Assembly: GCF_019145475.1 (NCBI RefSeq)
Contig: NZ_JAHTKI010000026.1
Span: 37,394-101,393 of the forward strand
DNA length: 64,000 nucleotides
Direction: 5' to 3'
Source: Pseudomonas botevensis
GTDB lineage: Bacteria; Pseudomonadota; Gammaproteobacteria; Pseudomonadales; Pseudomonadaceae
Shown piece by piece: positions 8,754 through 16,561 of this stretch. Below the pieces are notes generated by a model. It was not told the origin of the DNA. It was given only the letters and a program-made list of their open reading frames with translations, and searched no databases. Position 1 is the first letter of the stretch, and each line of letters opens with the position of its first letter. Both the position numbers and the translations under genes were made by a program.

Positions 8754-9554
8754 ATGTTGCTGGCAAGTCTGTTTGGCGTGGTGATGGGGTTGATTCTGGG
8801 GCTGACCGGGGCCGGCGGCGGCATTCTCGCGGTGCCGGCACTGGTCCTCGGCCTGGGCTGGAGCATGACCCAGGCGGCACCGGTGGCGTTGTTCGCGGTG
8901 GGCAGTGCGGCGGCGGTCGGTGCCATCGACGGTCTGCGTCATGGCCTGGTGCGTTACCGCGCGGCGCTGCTGATCGCGGCGCTCGGTGCGGTGTTTTCGC
9001 CGGTGGGCATCTACTTCGCCCATCAGATGCCGGAAAAGATCCTGATGATTCTGTTCAGCCTGCTGATGGTGATGGTCGCCTGGCGCATGTTGCGGCGCGA
9101 GCGTCAGGAGCAAGGGCCGAGTGACCACGGGCACGCCAGTTGGGGGCAGAAAAACTGCATGCTCAATCATGAAACCGGACGCCTCGCCTGGACCGCCAAA
9201 TGCACCGCAACCCTCGCGGCGCTGGGCGCGGTCACCGGGGTGGTGTCGGGGTTGCTCGGGGTGGGTGGCGGGTTTCTGATCGTGCCGGCGTTCAAGCAAC
9301 TGACCGATGTGCAGATGCGCGGTATCGTCGCCACGTCGCTGATGGTCATCAGCCTGATTTCCGCGATTGGCGTGGCCGGCGCGTTTCATGCCGGTGTGCG
9401 GATCGACCACCTGGGCGCGGCCTTCATTGTCGCCAGCATTGTCGGCATGATCATTGGTCGCAAGCTGTGCGCGAGGGTGCCGGCGCGGGCGTTGCAGGTG
9501 GGATTCGCCAGTGTGTGCCTGGTGGTGGCCGGTTATATGTTGGTGCGTGCTTGA
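8754..9554 (+). CDS. TauE/SafE (TSUP) family sulfur-compound exporter
   Basis: Integral membrane protein of 266 residues with about eight hydrophobic segments in two halves. Each half begins with the family glycine-rich motif (GLTGAGGGILAVPAL near 18-32 and GLLGVGGGFLIVPAF near 168-182), as expected for the TSUP duplication. It starts 9 bases after sqr and ends the sulfide gene group. Sulfite or thiosulfate export is the likely job, since the persulfide dioxygenase makes sulfite; the substrate is an inference from neighbours. Confidence 0.85.
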   Translation: MLLASLFGVVMGLILGLTGAGGGILAVPALVLGLGWSMTQAAPVALFAVGSAAAVGAIDGLRHGLVRYRAALLIAALGAVFSPVGIYFAHQMPEKILMILFSLLMVMVAWRMLRRERQEQGPSDHGHASWGQKNCMLNHETGRLAWTAKCTATLAALGAVTGVVSGLLGVGGGFLIVPAFKQLTDVQMRGIVATSLMVISLISAIGVAGAFHAGVRIDHLGAAFIVASIVGMIIGRKLCARVPARALQVGFASVCLVVAGYMLVRA

Positions 9555-9668
9555 GCCGAGTCCGCTGCGGTTGAGATGACCGTTAAACAGACTTTAAGCA
9601 TTCGCCGAACAAACTCCTGTGTCATACGGAACCCTTTCGTGGCGGCTACTGTCTTGGCAATGCCATTC

Positions 9669-9700
9669 GGCCGCCTTCGCGGGCACGCCCGCTCCCACAG
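9669..9700. repeat. REP sequence, single copy
   Basis: Reads GGCCGCCTTCGCGGGC followed by ACGCCCGCTCCCACAG, the fluorescent-Pseudomonas REP type also seen at 18000, 18046, 23399 and 25863. It sits between two rightward genes. Confidence 0.75.
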
Positions 9701-9785
9701 GGGCGCCACACTCCTATATGGGCCGGGTGTGTAACTTTTTTGGTTTTGCGGCACACTCCAGCAACCCTCGGCCCAAGGTTTTTCA

Positions 9786-11441
9786 ATGGATCAATACGCC
9801 CCGCGCAACTGGCAGCCGCACGAGAAGCCCAGTCTGCCCGGTTCCCCCTCGACGCCGATTCACTCCAACCCCAGGCGCATGGCCTATGCGCTGGTCGGCT
9901 TGCTGGTGGCGTTGACGGGCGGGTTGGGCAATTCGCTGGTGGTCGCCAACCTGCCTTACCTGCAAGGTGCGCTGGGGGCGACCACCGCCGAGATGGCCTG
10001 GCTGCCGGCGGCGTATGTGATGACCAACGTATCGATGAACCTGCTGCTGGTGAAGTTTCGCCAGCAGTTCGGTCTGCGTGCGTTTACCGAGGTGTTTCTG
10101 GTGCTGTATGCGCTGGTGACCTTCGGCCATCTGTTCGTCAACGATCTGAGTTCGGCGATTGCGGTGCGTACGGCCCACGGCATGGTCGGTGCGGCGCTCA
10201 GTTCTTTGGGTCTGTATTACATGGTGCAGGCGTTCCCGGCCAAGTGGCGGATGAAAGCCCTGGTGCTTGGCCTCGGCGCCTCGCAACTGGCCCTGCCGCT
10301 GGCGCGATTGTTCTCCGAAGACCTGTTGCAGATCGCCGAATGGCGCGGGCTGTACCTGTTCGAGCTGGGCATGGCGCTGTTGTCGCTGGGCTGCGTGCTG
10401 ATGCTCAAGTTGCCGCCGGGCGACCGCTTCAAGACATTTGAACCGCTGGACTTCCTGACCTTCGCCATCCTCGCCAGTGGCGTCGCATTGCTTTGTGCGG
10501 TGCTGTCCCTGGGGCGCATCGACTGGTGGCTTGAAGCTCAGTGGATCGGTGTTGCGCTGGCGGCATCGATCGCCTTGATCGTTGGCGGTCTGGCGATCGA
10601 GCACAACCGCAGTAACCCGATGCTGATGACCCGTTGGCTCGGCAGCGGGGCGATGATTCGCCTGGCGCTGGCGGTGATCCTGATTCGCATGGTGACCTCG
10701 GAGCAATCCACCGGCGCCGTCGGCTTCATGCAAAACCTCAACATGAGCAGCCAGCAACTGCACAGTCTGTACATCGTCATGTTGATCGGCAGTGTCGCCG
10801 GGCTGTTGACCAGTGCGCTGACCATCGACCCGAAACACCTGATCATGCCGCTGATCATTTCGCTGGCGCTGATGGCCACCGGTTCGGTCATGGACAGCTT
10901 TTCGAACAACCTGACCCGCCCGGCGAACCTGTATTTCAGTCAGTTTCTGCTGGCGTTCGGCAGCACGTTTTTCCTCGGCCCGACCATGGTCCTCGGGACC
11001 CGCAACGTGCTGACCAATCCGCGCAATCTGGTGAGCTTCTCGGTGTTGTTCGGGATCTGCAACAACCTCGGCGGGCTGATCGGCGCGGCGTTGCTGGGGA
11101 CGTTCCAGATCGTGCGCGAGAAGTTTCATTCCAGCCATATCGTCGAGCAACTGACGATGTCCGATCCGCTGGTGGTCGCCCGGGTGCAGGGCGGTGGCGC
11201 GGCCTACGGTTCGGTGCTCGCCGACCCGAGCCTGCGCAACCTGGCGGGCATGCGCAGCCTGGCGAATGCCGCCACCCGCGAGGCCAATGTCATGGCCTAT
11301 AACGATATCTTCATGCTGATCGCGATCATCGCGGTACTGACCATGATCTGGATTTCCATCCGTGCGCTGTGGCTGATGAGCACCACCAAAGCCGTCACCC
11401 CGACACCTTCCGTTCCCACCAGCGGTGCCTCTTCTTCATGA
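9786..11441 (+). CDS. MFS drug-efflux permease, EmrB/DHA2-like
   Basis: Inner-membrane proton antiporter of 551 residues with about 14 hydrophobic segments, the number usual for the DHA2 family. The N-terminal 35 residues are hydrophilic and proline-rich. The signature region around 40-95 (LVGLLVALTGGLGNSLVVAN, then MAWLPAAYVM) resembles EmrB-type permeases. Its stop overlaps the start of the HlyD-type partner (ATGA at 11438-11441), so the two are translationally coupled and probably form a tripartite pump with a TolC-like porin encoded elsewhere. Substrate unknown. Confidence 0.88.
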   Translation: MDQYAPRNWQPHEKPSLPGSPSTPIHSNPRRMAYALVGLLVALTGGLGNSLVVANLPYLQGALGATTAEMAWLPAAYVMTNVSMNLLLVKFRQQFGLRAFTEVFLVLYALVTFGHLFVNDLSSAIAVRTAHGMVGAALSSLGLYYMVQAFPAKWRMKALVLGLGASQLALPLARLFSEDLLQIAEWRGLYLFELGMALLSLGCVLMLKLPPGDRFKTFEPLDFLTFAILASGVALLCAVLSLGRIDWWLEAQWIGVALAASIALIVGGLAIEHNRSNPMLMTRWLGSGAMIRLALAVILIRMVTSEQSTGAVGFMQNLNMSSQQLHSLYIVMLIGSVAGLLTSALTIDPKHLIMPLIISLALMATGSVMDSFSNNLTRPANLYFSQFLLAFGSTFFLGPTMVLGTRNVLTNPRNLVSFSVLFGICNNLGGLIGAALLGTFQIVREKFHSSHIVEQLTMSDPLVVARVQGGGAAYGSVLADPSLRNLAGMRSLANAATREANVMAYNDIFMLIAIIAVLTMIWISIRALWLMSTTKAVTPTPSVPTSGASSS

Positions 11442-12580
11442 CTGAACCGACCACCACAACCACCACCAATGCCATTGCTGCGACACCGGAAGGCGTCGCG
11501 CCGCCGTCGTCGAACACCGAGCCGCGCTCGCTGCGGGTGCGGATCATCTCGTCGCTGGGCTTTGCGGCGATTGCTCTCGTGGGTGTGCTGATCGTGCTGT
11601 ACGCCTGGCAATTGCCACCGTTCAGCAGCGCGGTCGAGACCACGGAAAACGCATTGGTGCGCAGCCAGGTGACGATCATCGGCCCGCAGCTCAGCGGTTA
11701 CGTGTTCGAGGTGCCGGTGCAGGACTTTCAGTTTGTGAAGGAGGGCGACCTGCTGGTGCGGCTCGATGACCGTATCTATCAGCAGCGTCTCGATCAGTCG
11801 CTGGCGCAACTGGCGGTGCAGAAAGCCGCGCTGGCCAATGTGGTGCAGCAACGCAACAGCGCCGAGGCAAGCATCAAGCTGCGTCAGGCGGTATTGGCCG
11901 ACAGTGAGGCGCAGTTGCGCAAGAGCGAGGCGGATCTGCGGCGCAATCAGGAGCTGGTGCGGGACGGTTCGGTGTCCAGGCGTGAATTCGACGTGACTCT
12001 CGCCGCCAATGCCCAGACCACCGCGGCGGTGGCGCAGGCCAAGGCCAATCTGGAAATCGCCCGGCAGGACCTGCAAACGGTGATCGTCAATCGCGGTTCG
12101 CTGGAGGCTGCGGTGACCAGTGCCGAGGCGGCGGTGCAACTGGCGCGGATCGACCTGTCCAACACCCGGATCACCGCCCCGCGCGATGGTCAGCTCGGGC
12201 AGATCGGCGTGCGCCTCGGTGCCTACGTCAACTCCGGGGCGCAACTGATGGCGCTGGTGCCGAACCAGAAATGGGTGATCGCCAACATGAAGGAAACCCA
12301 GATGGACAACGTGCGGGTCGGGCAACCGGCGAGCTTTACCGTCGATGCGTTGAACCATCGGAAGTTTACCGGGCATGTGCAGCATATTTCGCCGGGCACC
12401 GGCTCCGAATTCGCGTTGTTGCAGGCCGACAACGCCACCGGCAACTTCGTGAAAATCGCCCAGCGGGTGCCGGTGCGTATCACCATCGATCCGGATCAGC
12501 AGGAGAGCGAGCGCTTGCGGCCGGGGATGTCGGTGGTGGTCAGCATTGATACGGCGGCGGGTGATACCCAGAAACACTGA
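11438..12580 (+). CDS. HlyD/EmrA-family membrane fusion protein
   Basis: Periplasmic adaptor of 380 residues that links the upstream permease to an outer-membrane channel. A hydrophilic Thr-rich cytoplasmic start is followed by one membrane anchor (about 40-58), a biotinyl-lipoyl-like half motif (VTIIGPQLSGYVFEVPVQ), a long coiled-coil hairpin rich in Ala/Gln/Glu (about 115-215), and the second lipoyl half ITAPRDGQLGQIGV near 246. The ATG at 11438 overlaps the permease stop, which fixes the start better than an upstream in-frame ATG. It ends 2 bases from the convergent copD. Confidence 0.9.
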   Translation: MTEPTTTTTTNAIAATPEGVAPPSSNTEPRSLRVRIISSLGFAAIALVGVLIVLYAWQLPPFSSAVETTENALVRSQVTIIGPQLSGYVFEVPVQDFQFVKEGDLLVRLDDRIYQQRLDQSLAQLAVQKAALANVVQQRNSAEASIKLRQAVLADSEAQLRKSEADLRRNQELVRDGSVSRREFDVTLAANAQTTAAVAQAKANLEIARQDLQTVIVNRGSLEAAVTSAEAAVQLARIDLSNTRITAPRDGQLGQIGVRLGAYVNSGAQLMALVPNQKWVIANMKETQMDNVRVGQPASFTVDALNHRKFTGHVQHISPGTGSEFALLQADNATGNFVKIAQRVPVRITIDPDQQESERLRPGMSVVVSIDTAAGDTQKH

Positions 12581-12582
12581 CC

Positions 12583-13440
12583 TCAGGCGGCGATCATCGG
12601 CGGCAGGGTGCCGAGCACAGAAACCGCCGCCACGGCGCCGATCCCCAGCAGCCATTCGAGCATGACGCTGCGCTTGAGGGTGTTGATCCGCTGTTCGCAA
12701 TCGTTGATCCGCAGGCGATTGAACAGTGCCAGTGCAAGCATGCCGAATACTAGCAGCGCCTTGATCAACAGGATCAGGGCGAACCCCGAGAACAGCGGCG
12801 TCGGCCACCATTGGCCGGTGAGCACGCGCACGTTGATCAGCCCGGTGATCAGCAGGCCGGCGACCAGCCCGTAACCGAGCCCGCTGAATCGCTGCAAGAC
12901 TTCGCGCACGGGATGTTCGGGTTGGCGCAGGATCATCACCAGCATTAGCAGGCCGCCGAGCCAGGCGCCGACGCAGGTCAGGTGAATGACCTGATTGAGG
13001 ATCAGCATCTGGCCACTGAAACCGTCGAGCATGGCGCCGTGACCGACCGGCGCCAGCGTCATCAGTAGCAGCGCGCTCAAGCCCAGTCGCAATGGGCGGT
13101 TCGAACGCCACGGCGTAAACAGCAACGCCAGCAACAGGGCGTTGATCAACAGATGCCAGCGCCAGACCTGACCGAAAAACGTATGACCGAGGACCAGCTC
13201 GACGGTGACCGGATCAAACGCGTCCGCCGCCGAACCGGCCATGCTTGCGGTAATCAACAACGCCCAGATGACGCCGCTGGCCAGGGCAATCGCCGCCAGC
13301 CAGCGGGTCAGTCGCGCCAGGTGCCGATCCAGTTCCGGCGCTTCACCCTTGAGCAGCAGCGGCCTGAACAACCAGGCTCCGAACAGCATCAAGACCACGG
13401 CGAAATGCAGGAATCGGCACAGCACCAGCGCTTCGCTCAT
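12583..13440 (-). CDS. copD: Copper resistance/uptake membrane protein CopD
   Basis: Inner-membrane protein of 285 residues with about eight hydrophobic segments, belonging to the CopD/YcnJ family that moves copper across the cytoplasmic membrane with CopC as periplasmic partner. Membrane histidines usual for the family are visible (CRFLHFAVVL near 8, GHGAMLDGF, NQVIHLTCVGAW). It lies 3 bases downstream of copC on the same strand, so the two are co-transcribed. Copper specificity is a family assignment, not visible directly. Confidence 0.88.
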   Translation of the reverse strand: MSEALVLCRFLHFAVVLMLFGAWLFRPLLLKGEAPELDRHLARLTRWLAAIALASGVIWALLITASMAGSAADAFDPVTVELVLGHTFFGQVWRWHLLINALLLALLFTPWRSNRPLRLGLSALLLMTLAPVGHGAMLDGFSGQMLILNQVIHLTCVGAWLGGLLMLVMILRQPEHPVREVLQRFSGLGYGLVAGLLITGLINVRVLTGQWWPTPLFSGFALILLIKALLVFGMLALALFNRLRINDCEQRINTLKRSVMLEWLLGIGAVAAVSVLGTLPPMIAA

Positions 13441-13443
13441 GAA

Positions 13444-13806
13444 TTACTGGCCGACCTTGAACTGATAGGCGCCTTCGCTCTTGTGCGTATCGACCGATAC
13501 CGCGTGCCATTCGACTTTGTATTCGCCAGCGGTCAGTGGGGCTTCGGGGGTGACGATCAGGGTTTTCTTGTCGCCTTCGGTGGTCAGCGGTTTGACCGCT
13601 ACCGGCGCGCCGTCATGGGTGATGACGACCTTGGTGAAAGCGGCTTCGACGCCTTCGGAAAACACCAGGCGCAGGTCTGCAGGTGCGGTGACGGTGCTGT
13701 CGGCGGCCGGGGTCTGGCTTTTCAGGTGGGCGTGGGCGAAGGCCTGGGAGGTGACGGCCAGTGAAGCCAGCAGGGCGCCAGCGGTGAGCAGTTTTTTCAT
13801 CGACAT
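13444..13806 (-). CDS. copC: Periplasmic copper-binding protein CopC
   Basis: Secreted copper carrier of 120 residues. The ATG at 13806 has GGAA about 9 bases upstream and gives a clean signal peptide ending ...AFA before HAHLKSQTP, so the mature protein begins with the N-terminal histidine that binds Cu(II). The second part of that site is present near the end (SVDTHKSEGAY). The Met-rich Cu(I) loop of plasmid CopC proteins is absent, which points to the Cu(II)-only subfamily. An in-frame upstream extension would destroy the signal peptide and was not used. Confidence 0.9.
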   Translation of the reverse strand: MSMKKLLTAGALLASLAVTSQAFAHAHLKSQTPAADSTVTAPADLRLVFSEGVEAAFTKVVITHDGAPVAVKPLTTEGDKKTLIVTPEAPLTAGEYKVEWHAVSVDTHKSEGAYQFKVGQ

Positions 13807-13853
13807 GGACAGGTTCCTTTCAGTGAAGTCGCGGGCTGAGTATAGAGCGCGAA

Positions 13854-14288
13854 TCAGGCGCCTTTCAGACGCATGTGAATGACCGGGAACGGCCGGCCTT
13901 CGCCGTCGAGTGCCGAGCGGCTGATGTCTTCGAAACCGTAGTGCAGGTAGAAACCGTGGGCCTGCGGGTTCTGCTCGTTCACGTCGACTTTCAGCCGTGG
14001 CCGGGCCACGTGATCGAGCAGTTGCCGGCCAATGCCCTGACCTCGGAAGGCCGGGTCGATGAACAGCATCTGCACGGTGTCCGCGTCGGTGGCGATGAAA
14101 CCGGCCGGGGTCTGGTCCGGGTTTTCCCAGACCCAGACATCGAGCGAGGGCAGGTAGGCGTCGCGCACCATCGGAAACAACCGGGAGATATCGTCTTCCG
14201 GGAGAAAATCGTGGGTGGCGCGGACTGAACGCTCCCACAGCGCGGCGAGTTGCGGATCGTCAGCGGCGATGCGCTTGCGAATGCTCAT
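13854..14288 (-). CDS. GNAT family N-acetyltransferase
   Basis: Acetyl-CoA-dependent acetyltransferase of 144 residues. The acetyl-CoA loop reads FIDPAFRGQGIGRQLLDHV (about 76-94), the usual Q/RxxGxG/A pattern, and the VNEQNPQAHGFYLHYGF segment (about 103-119) is the typical second half of the fold. The length resembles small acetyltransferases such as the YjaB type; the DDISRLFPMVRDAYLPSLDV stretch supports that comparison. Substrate unknown. It lies upstream of copC on the same strand with about 47 bases between, but no functional link is evident. Confidence 0.88.
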   Translation of the reverse strand: MSIRKRIAADDPQLAALWERSVRATHDFLPEDDISRLFPMVRDAYLPSLDVWVWENPDQTPAGFIATDADTVQMLFIDPAFRGQGIGRQLLDHVARPRLKVDVNEQNPQAHGFYLHYGFEDISRSALDGEGRPFPVIHMRLKGA

Positions 14289-14409
14289 GGTGGTATTCCT
14301 TCAGCGGTTGCAAGGAGAAGGGGGGCGATCCTAAACCAGAAAACAGCCGGGGTGTGTGAAGAATCGTTCTCGGCTGTCGCCCCCGTGCCTGAGCGGATGC
14401 TAGTCTTCA

Positions 14410-14419
14410 ACAACGTTGT
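14410..14419. promoter_or_regulatory. Candidate operator, ACAACGTTGT palindrome before the TetR gene
   Basis: Perfect 10-base palindrome ending 15 bases before the start codon at 14435, overlapping the likely ribosome-binding region. The position suits autoregulation by a TetR dimer. By eye only. Confidence 0.4.
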
Positions 14420-14434
14420 CGTCAGGGAGCCCTC

Positions 14435-15055
14435 ATGGGCAATCACAAGATCGAGATCCGTCGCAGTAACGTCGAGAAAATCCTTCTGGCGGCGGAAAAG
14501 GTGTTCGCCGAAAAAGGCTTCGGCGGCACCGCGATGGCGGACATCGCCGCCGAAGTGCAACTGCCGCGCTCCAACCTGCATTACTACTTCAGTACCAAGA
14601 GCGAGCTGTACAGCGCGGTGCTGTTCGACCTGCTGGAAGTGTGGAAACAGGACGCGCTGTGCTTCGAGATGTTCGACGATCCGCGCGTGGTGCTCAGCAG
14701 TTATATCCGCGCCAAGATGAACCACTCGCGCAGCCGGCCGTATGGCTCGAAGGTCTGGGCCAATGAAATCATCCACGGCGCCCCGACCCTCGGTGAGGCG
14801 CTGGACGTCAGCCTGTACGACTGGGCGAAGATGAAAGAGGCGAAGATCCGTCAGTGGGTCGAGGACAAGCGCATCCTGCCGGTGGAACCGTCGAGCCTGC
14901 TGTACATGATCTGGGCGTCGACCCAGCACTACGCCGACTTCGATCATCAGGTGAATATTCTCAACGAGCATCAACCGCTGTCGGACATGCAGTTCGAGCG
15001 GGCGGTGCAGACGGTGACCAGTGTGATTTTGCGGGGGATCGGGCTGGAGCCTTGA
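14435..15055 (+). CDS. TetR-family regulator, RutR-like, of pyrimidine catabolism
   Basis: DNA-binding regulator of 206 residues. The N-terminal helix-turn-helix is clear (VFAEKGFGGTAMADIAAEV, then LPRSNLHYYFSTKSELY). The C-terminal domain carries WASTQHYADFDHQ near residue 165, strongly resembling the uracil-binding region of E. coli RutR. It lies downstream of and convergent with preA, beside the whole reductive pyrimidine pathway, so control of that locus by uracil or thymine is the likely role. The gene symbol is left open because these pseudomonad homologues carry different names. Confidence 0.85.
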   Translation: MGNHKIEIRRSNVEKILLAAEKVFAEKGFGGTAMADIAAEVQLPRSNLHYYFSTKSELYSAVLFDLLEVWKQDALCFEMFDDPRVVLSSYIRAKMNHSRSRPYGSKVWANEIIHGAPTLGEALDVSLYDWAKMKEAKIRQWVEDKRILPVEPSSLLYMIWASTQHYADFDHQVNILNEHQPLSDMQFERAVQTVTSVILRGIGLEP

Positions 15056-15064
15056 GAGGCACAG

Positions 15065-15267
15065 ACCCTCACCCCAGCTCTCTCCCGGAGGGAGAGGGGG
15101 CCGAGCGAGGTGACTTGCGAGCTACATCGACCTGAACCACCGCGTCGATTGTGAATTCACAGCGAAGCTTGATTCTGGATTCAACGCTGCACGTTCAGGT
15201 CGGCGGAGTCCTGAAGCATCCCCCAATCAGTTCCCTCTCCTTTTGGGAGAGGGCCAGGGTGAGGGGC
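15065..15267. repeat. MITE-like repeat, copy A (about 203 bp)
   Basis: Non-coding element with terminal inverted repeats: the left end reads CCCTCACCCCAGC then CTCTCCCGGAGGGAGAG, the right end CCCTCTCC...GGGAGAGGG then AGGGTGAGGGG. Copy B at 29605-29782 shares the ends and internal blocks such as CGTCGATT, GATTCACAGC or ATTCACAGC, and CCCCCAATCAGTTCCCTCTCC. The copy lies between convergent genes (TetR and preA). Length and shape recall the R178/R200-type repeats reported in P. fluorescens SBW25 (from memory). Confidence 0.8.
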
Positions 15268-15286
15268 TTGTGGATCTGCAGGCGAT

Positions 15287-16561
15287 CTACAGAGCAATGT
15301 GATACGGATTCCTCGGATCATGATTCCAGTCCAGAAACGGCTTGCCCGTCTCCATCGGCACCATCTCGATACAGTCCTGCACCGGGCAGGTGATCTGGCA
15401 CAGATTGCAGCCCACGCACTCATCATCGATCACTTCATATTTGTGCGTGCCATCGGCCTGCCGCTGGCTGCTGATCGCCTGGTGTGACGTGTCTTCACAG
15501 GCAATGTGACAACGCCCGCAGCCGATGCACGCCGCCTGATCGATCTTGGCGATCACCTGATAGTTGATGTCCAGGTACTTCCAGTCCGTGGTGTTGCCCA
15601 CCGCGCGCCCGGAAAACTCGGCGAGGCTGGCGTAGCCCTGACTGTCCATCCATCGCGACAGACCATCCTTCATCTCCTCGACAATCCGGAAACCATGCAG
15701 CATCGCCGCCGTACACACCTGCACCGCGCCGCTGCCCAAGGCGATGAACTCCGCCGCATCGCGCCAACTGCCGATGCCGCCGATGCCGCAGATCGGCAGG
15801 CCCTGGGTCTGCGGGTCGCGGGCGATTTCAGCGACCATGTTCAGCGCAATCGGTTTGACCGCCGAGCCGCAGTAGCCGCCGTGGGTGCTTTTGCTGCCGA
15901 CGGTGGGCAGGGCGACCATGTGTTCGAGGTCGACGCTGGTGATCGAGTTGATCGTATTGATCAGCGACACCGCATCGGCACCTCCTCGGTGTGCGGCGCG
16001 GGCGGCGACGCGGATGTCGGTGATGTTCGGCGTCAGCTTGACGATCACCGGCAGCGAGCAATAGGTCTTGCACCAGCGCGTGACCTGCTCGACGTACTCC
16101 GGCACCTGGCCCACCGCCGCACCCATGCCGCGCTCGGGCATGCCGTGGGGACAGCCGAAATTCAGCTCGATGCCGTCGGCGCCGGTGGCTTCCACCAGCG
16201 GCAGGATGTGTTTCCATGACTCTTCGACACACGGCACCATCAGCGACACGATCAATGCGCGATCCGGCCAGTCCTTCTTCACCTGGGTGATTTCCCGCAG
16301 GTTGATCTCCAGCGAGCGGTCGGTGATCAGCTCGATGTTGTTGATCCCCAACACCTCGCGGTTGGCGCCGTAATGCGCCGAGTAGCGCGACGACACGTTG
16401 ACCGCCGCCGGGTCTTCACCCAGGGTTTTCCAGACCACGCCACCCCAACCGGCCTCGAAGGCGCGCACCACGTTGTAGGCCTTGTCGGTCGGTGGCGCGG
16501 AGGCCAGCCAGAACGGATTGGGGGCTTTGATACCGGCGAAGACAATCGAAAGATCGGCCAT
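15287..16561 (-). CDS. preA: NAD-dependent dihydropyrimidine dehydrogenase, PreA subunit
   Basis: Catalytic subunit of dihydropyrimidine dehydrogenase, which reduces uracil and thymine to the 5,6-dihydro forms, the first step of reductive pyrimidine breakdown. The 424-residue protein has a dihydroorotate-dehydrogenase-like FMN barrel (NFGCPHGMPERGMG near 150, VIVKLTPNITDI near 180, CGIGGIGSWRDA near 265) and two C-terminal [4Fe-4S] motifs, CIGCGRCHIAC (about 343-353) and CVGCNLCQITCPVQDC (about 385-400). It starts 1 base after the preT stop, so the two subunits are co-translated. It is the last gene of the leftward operon. Confidence 0.96.
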   Translation of the reverse strand: MADLSIVFAGIKAPNPFWLASAPPTDKAYNVVRAFEAGWGGVVWKTLGEDPAAVNVSSRYSAHYGANREVLGINNIELITDRSLEINLREITQVKKDWPDRALIVSLMVPCVEESWKHILPLVEATGADGIELNFGCPHGMPERGMGAAVGQVPEYVEQVTRWCKTYCSLPVIVKLTPNITDIRVAARAAHRGGADAVSLINTINSITSVDLEHMVALPTVGSKSTHGGYCGSAVKPIALNMVAEIARDPQTQGLPICGIGGIGSWRDAAEFIALGSGAVQVCTAAMLHGFRIVEEMKDGLSRWMDSQGYASLAEFSGRAVGNTTDWKYLDINYQVIAKIDQAACIGCGRCHIACEDTSHQAISSQRQADGTHKYEVIDDECVGCNLCQITCPVQDCIEMVPMETGKPFLDWNHDPRNPYHIAL

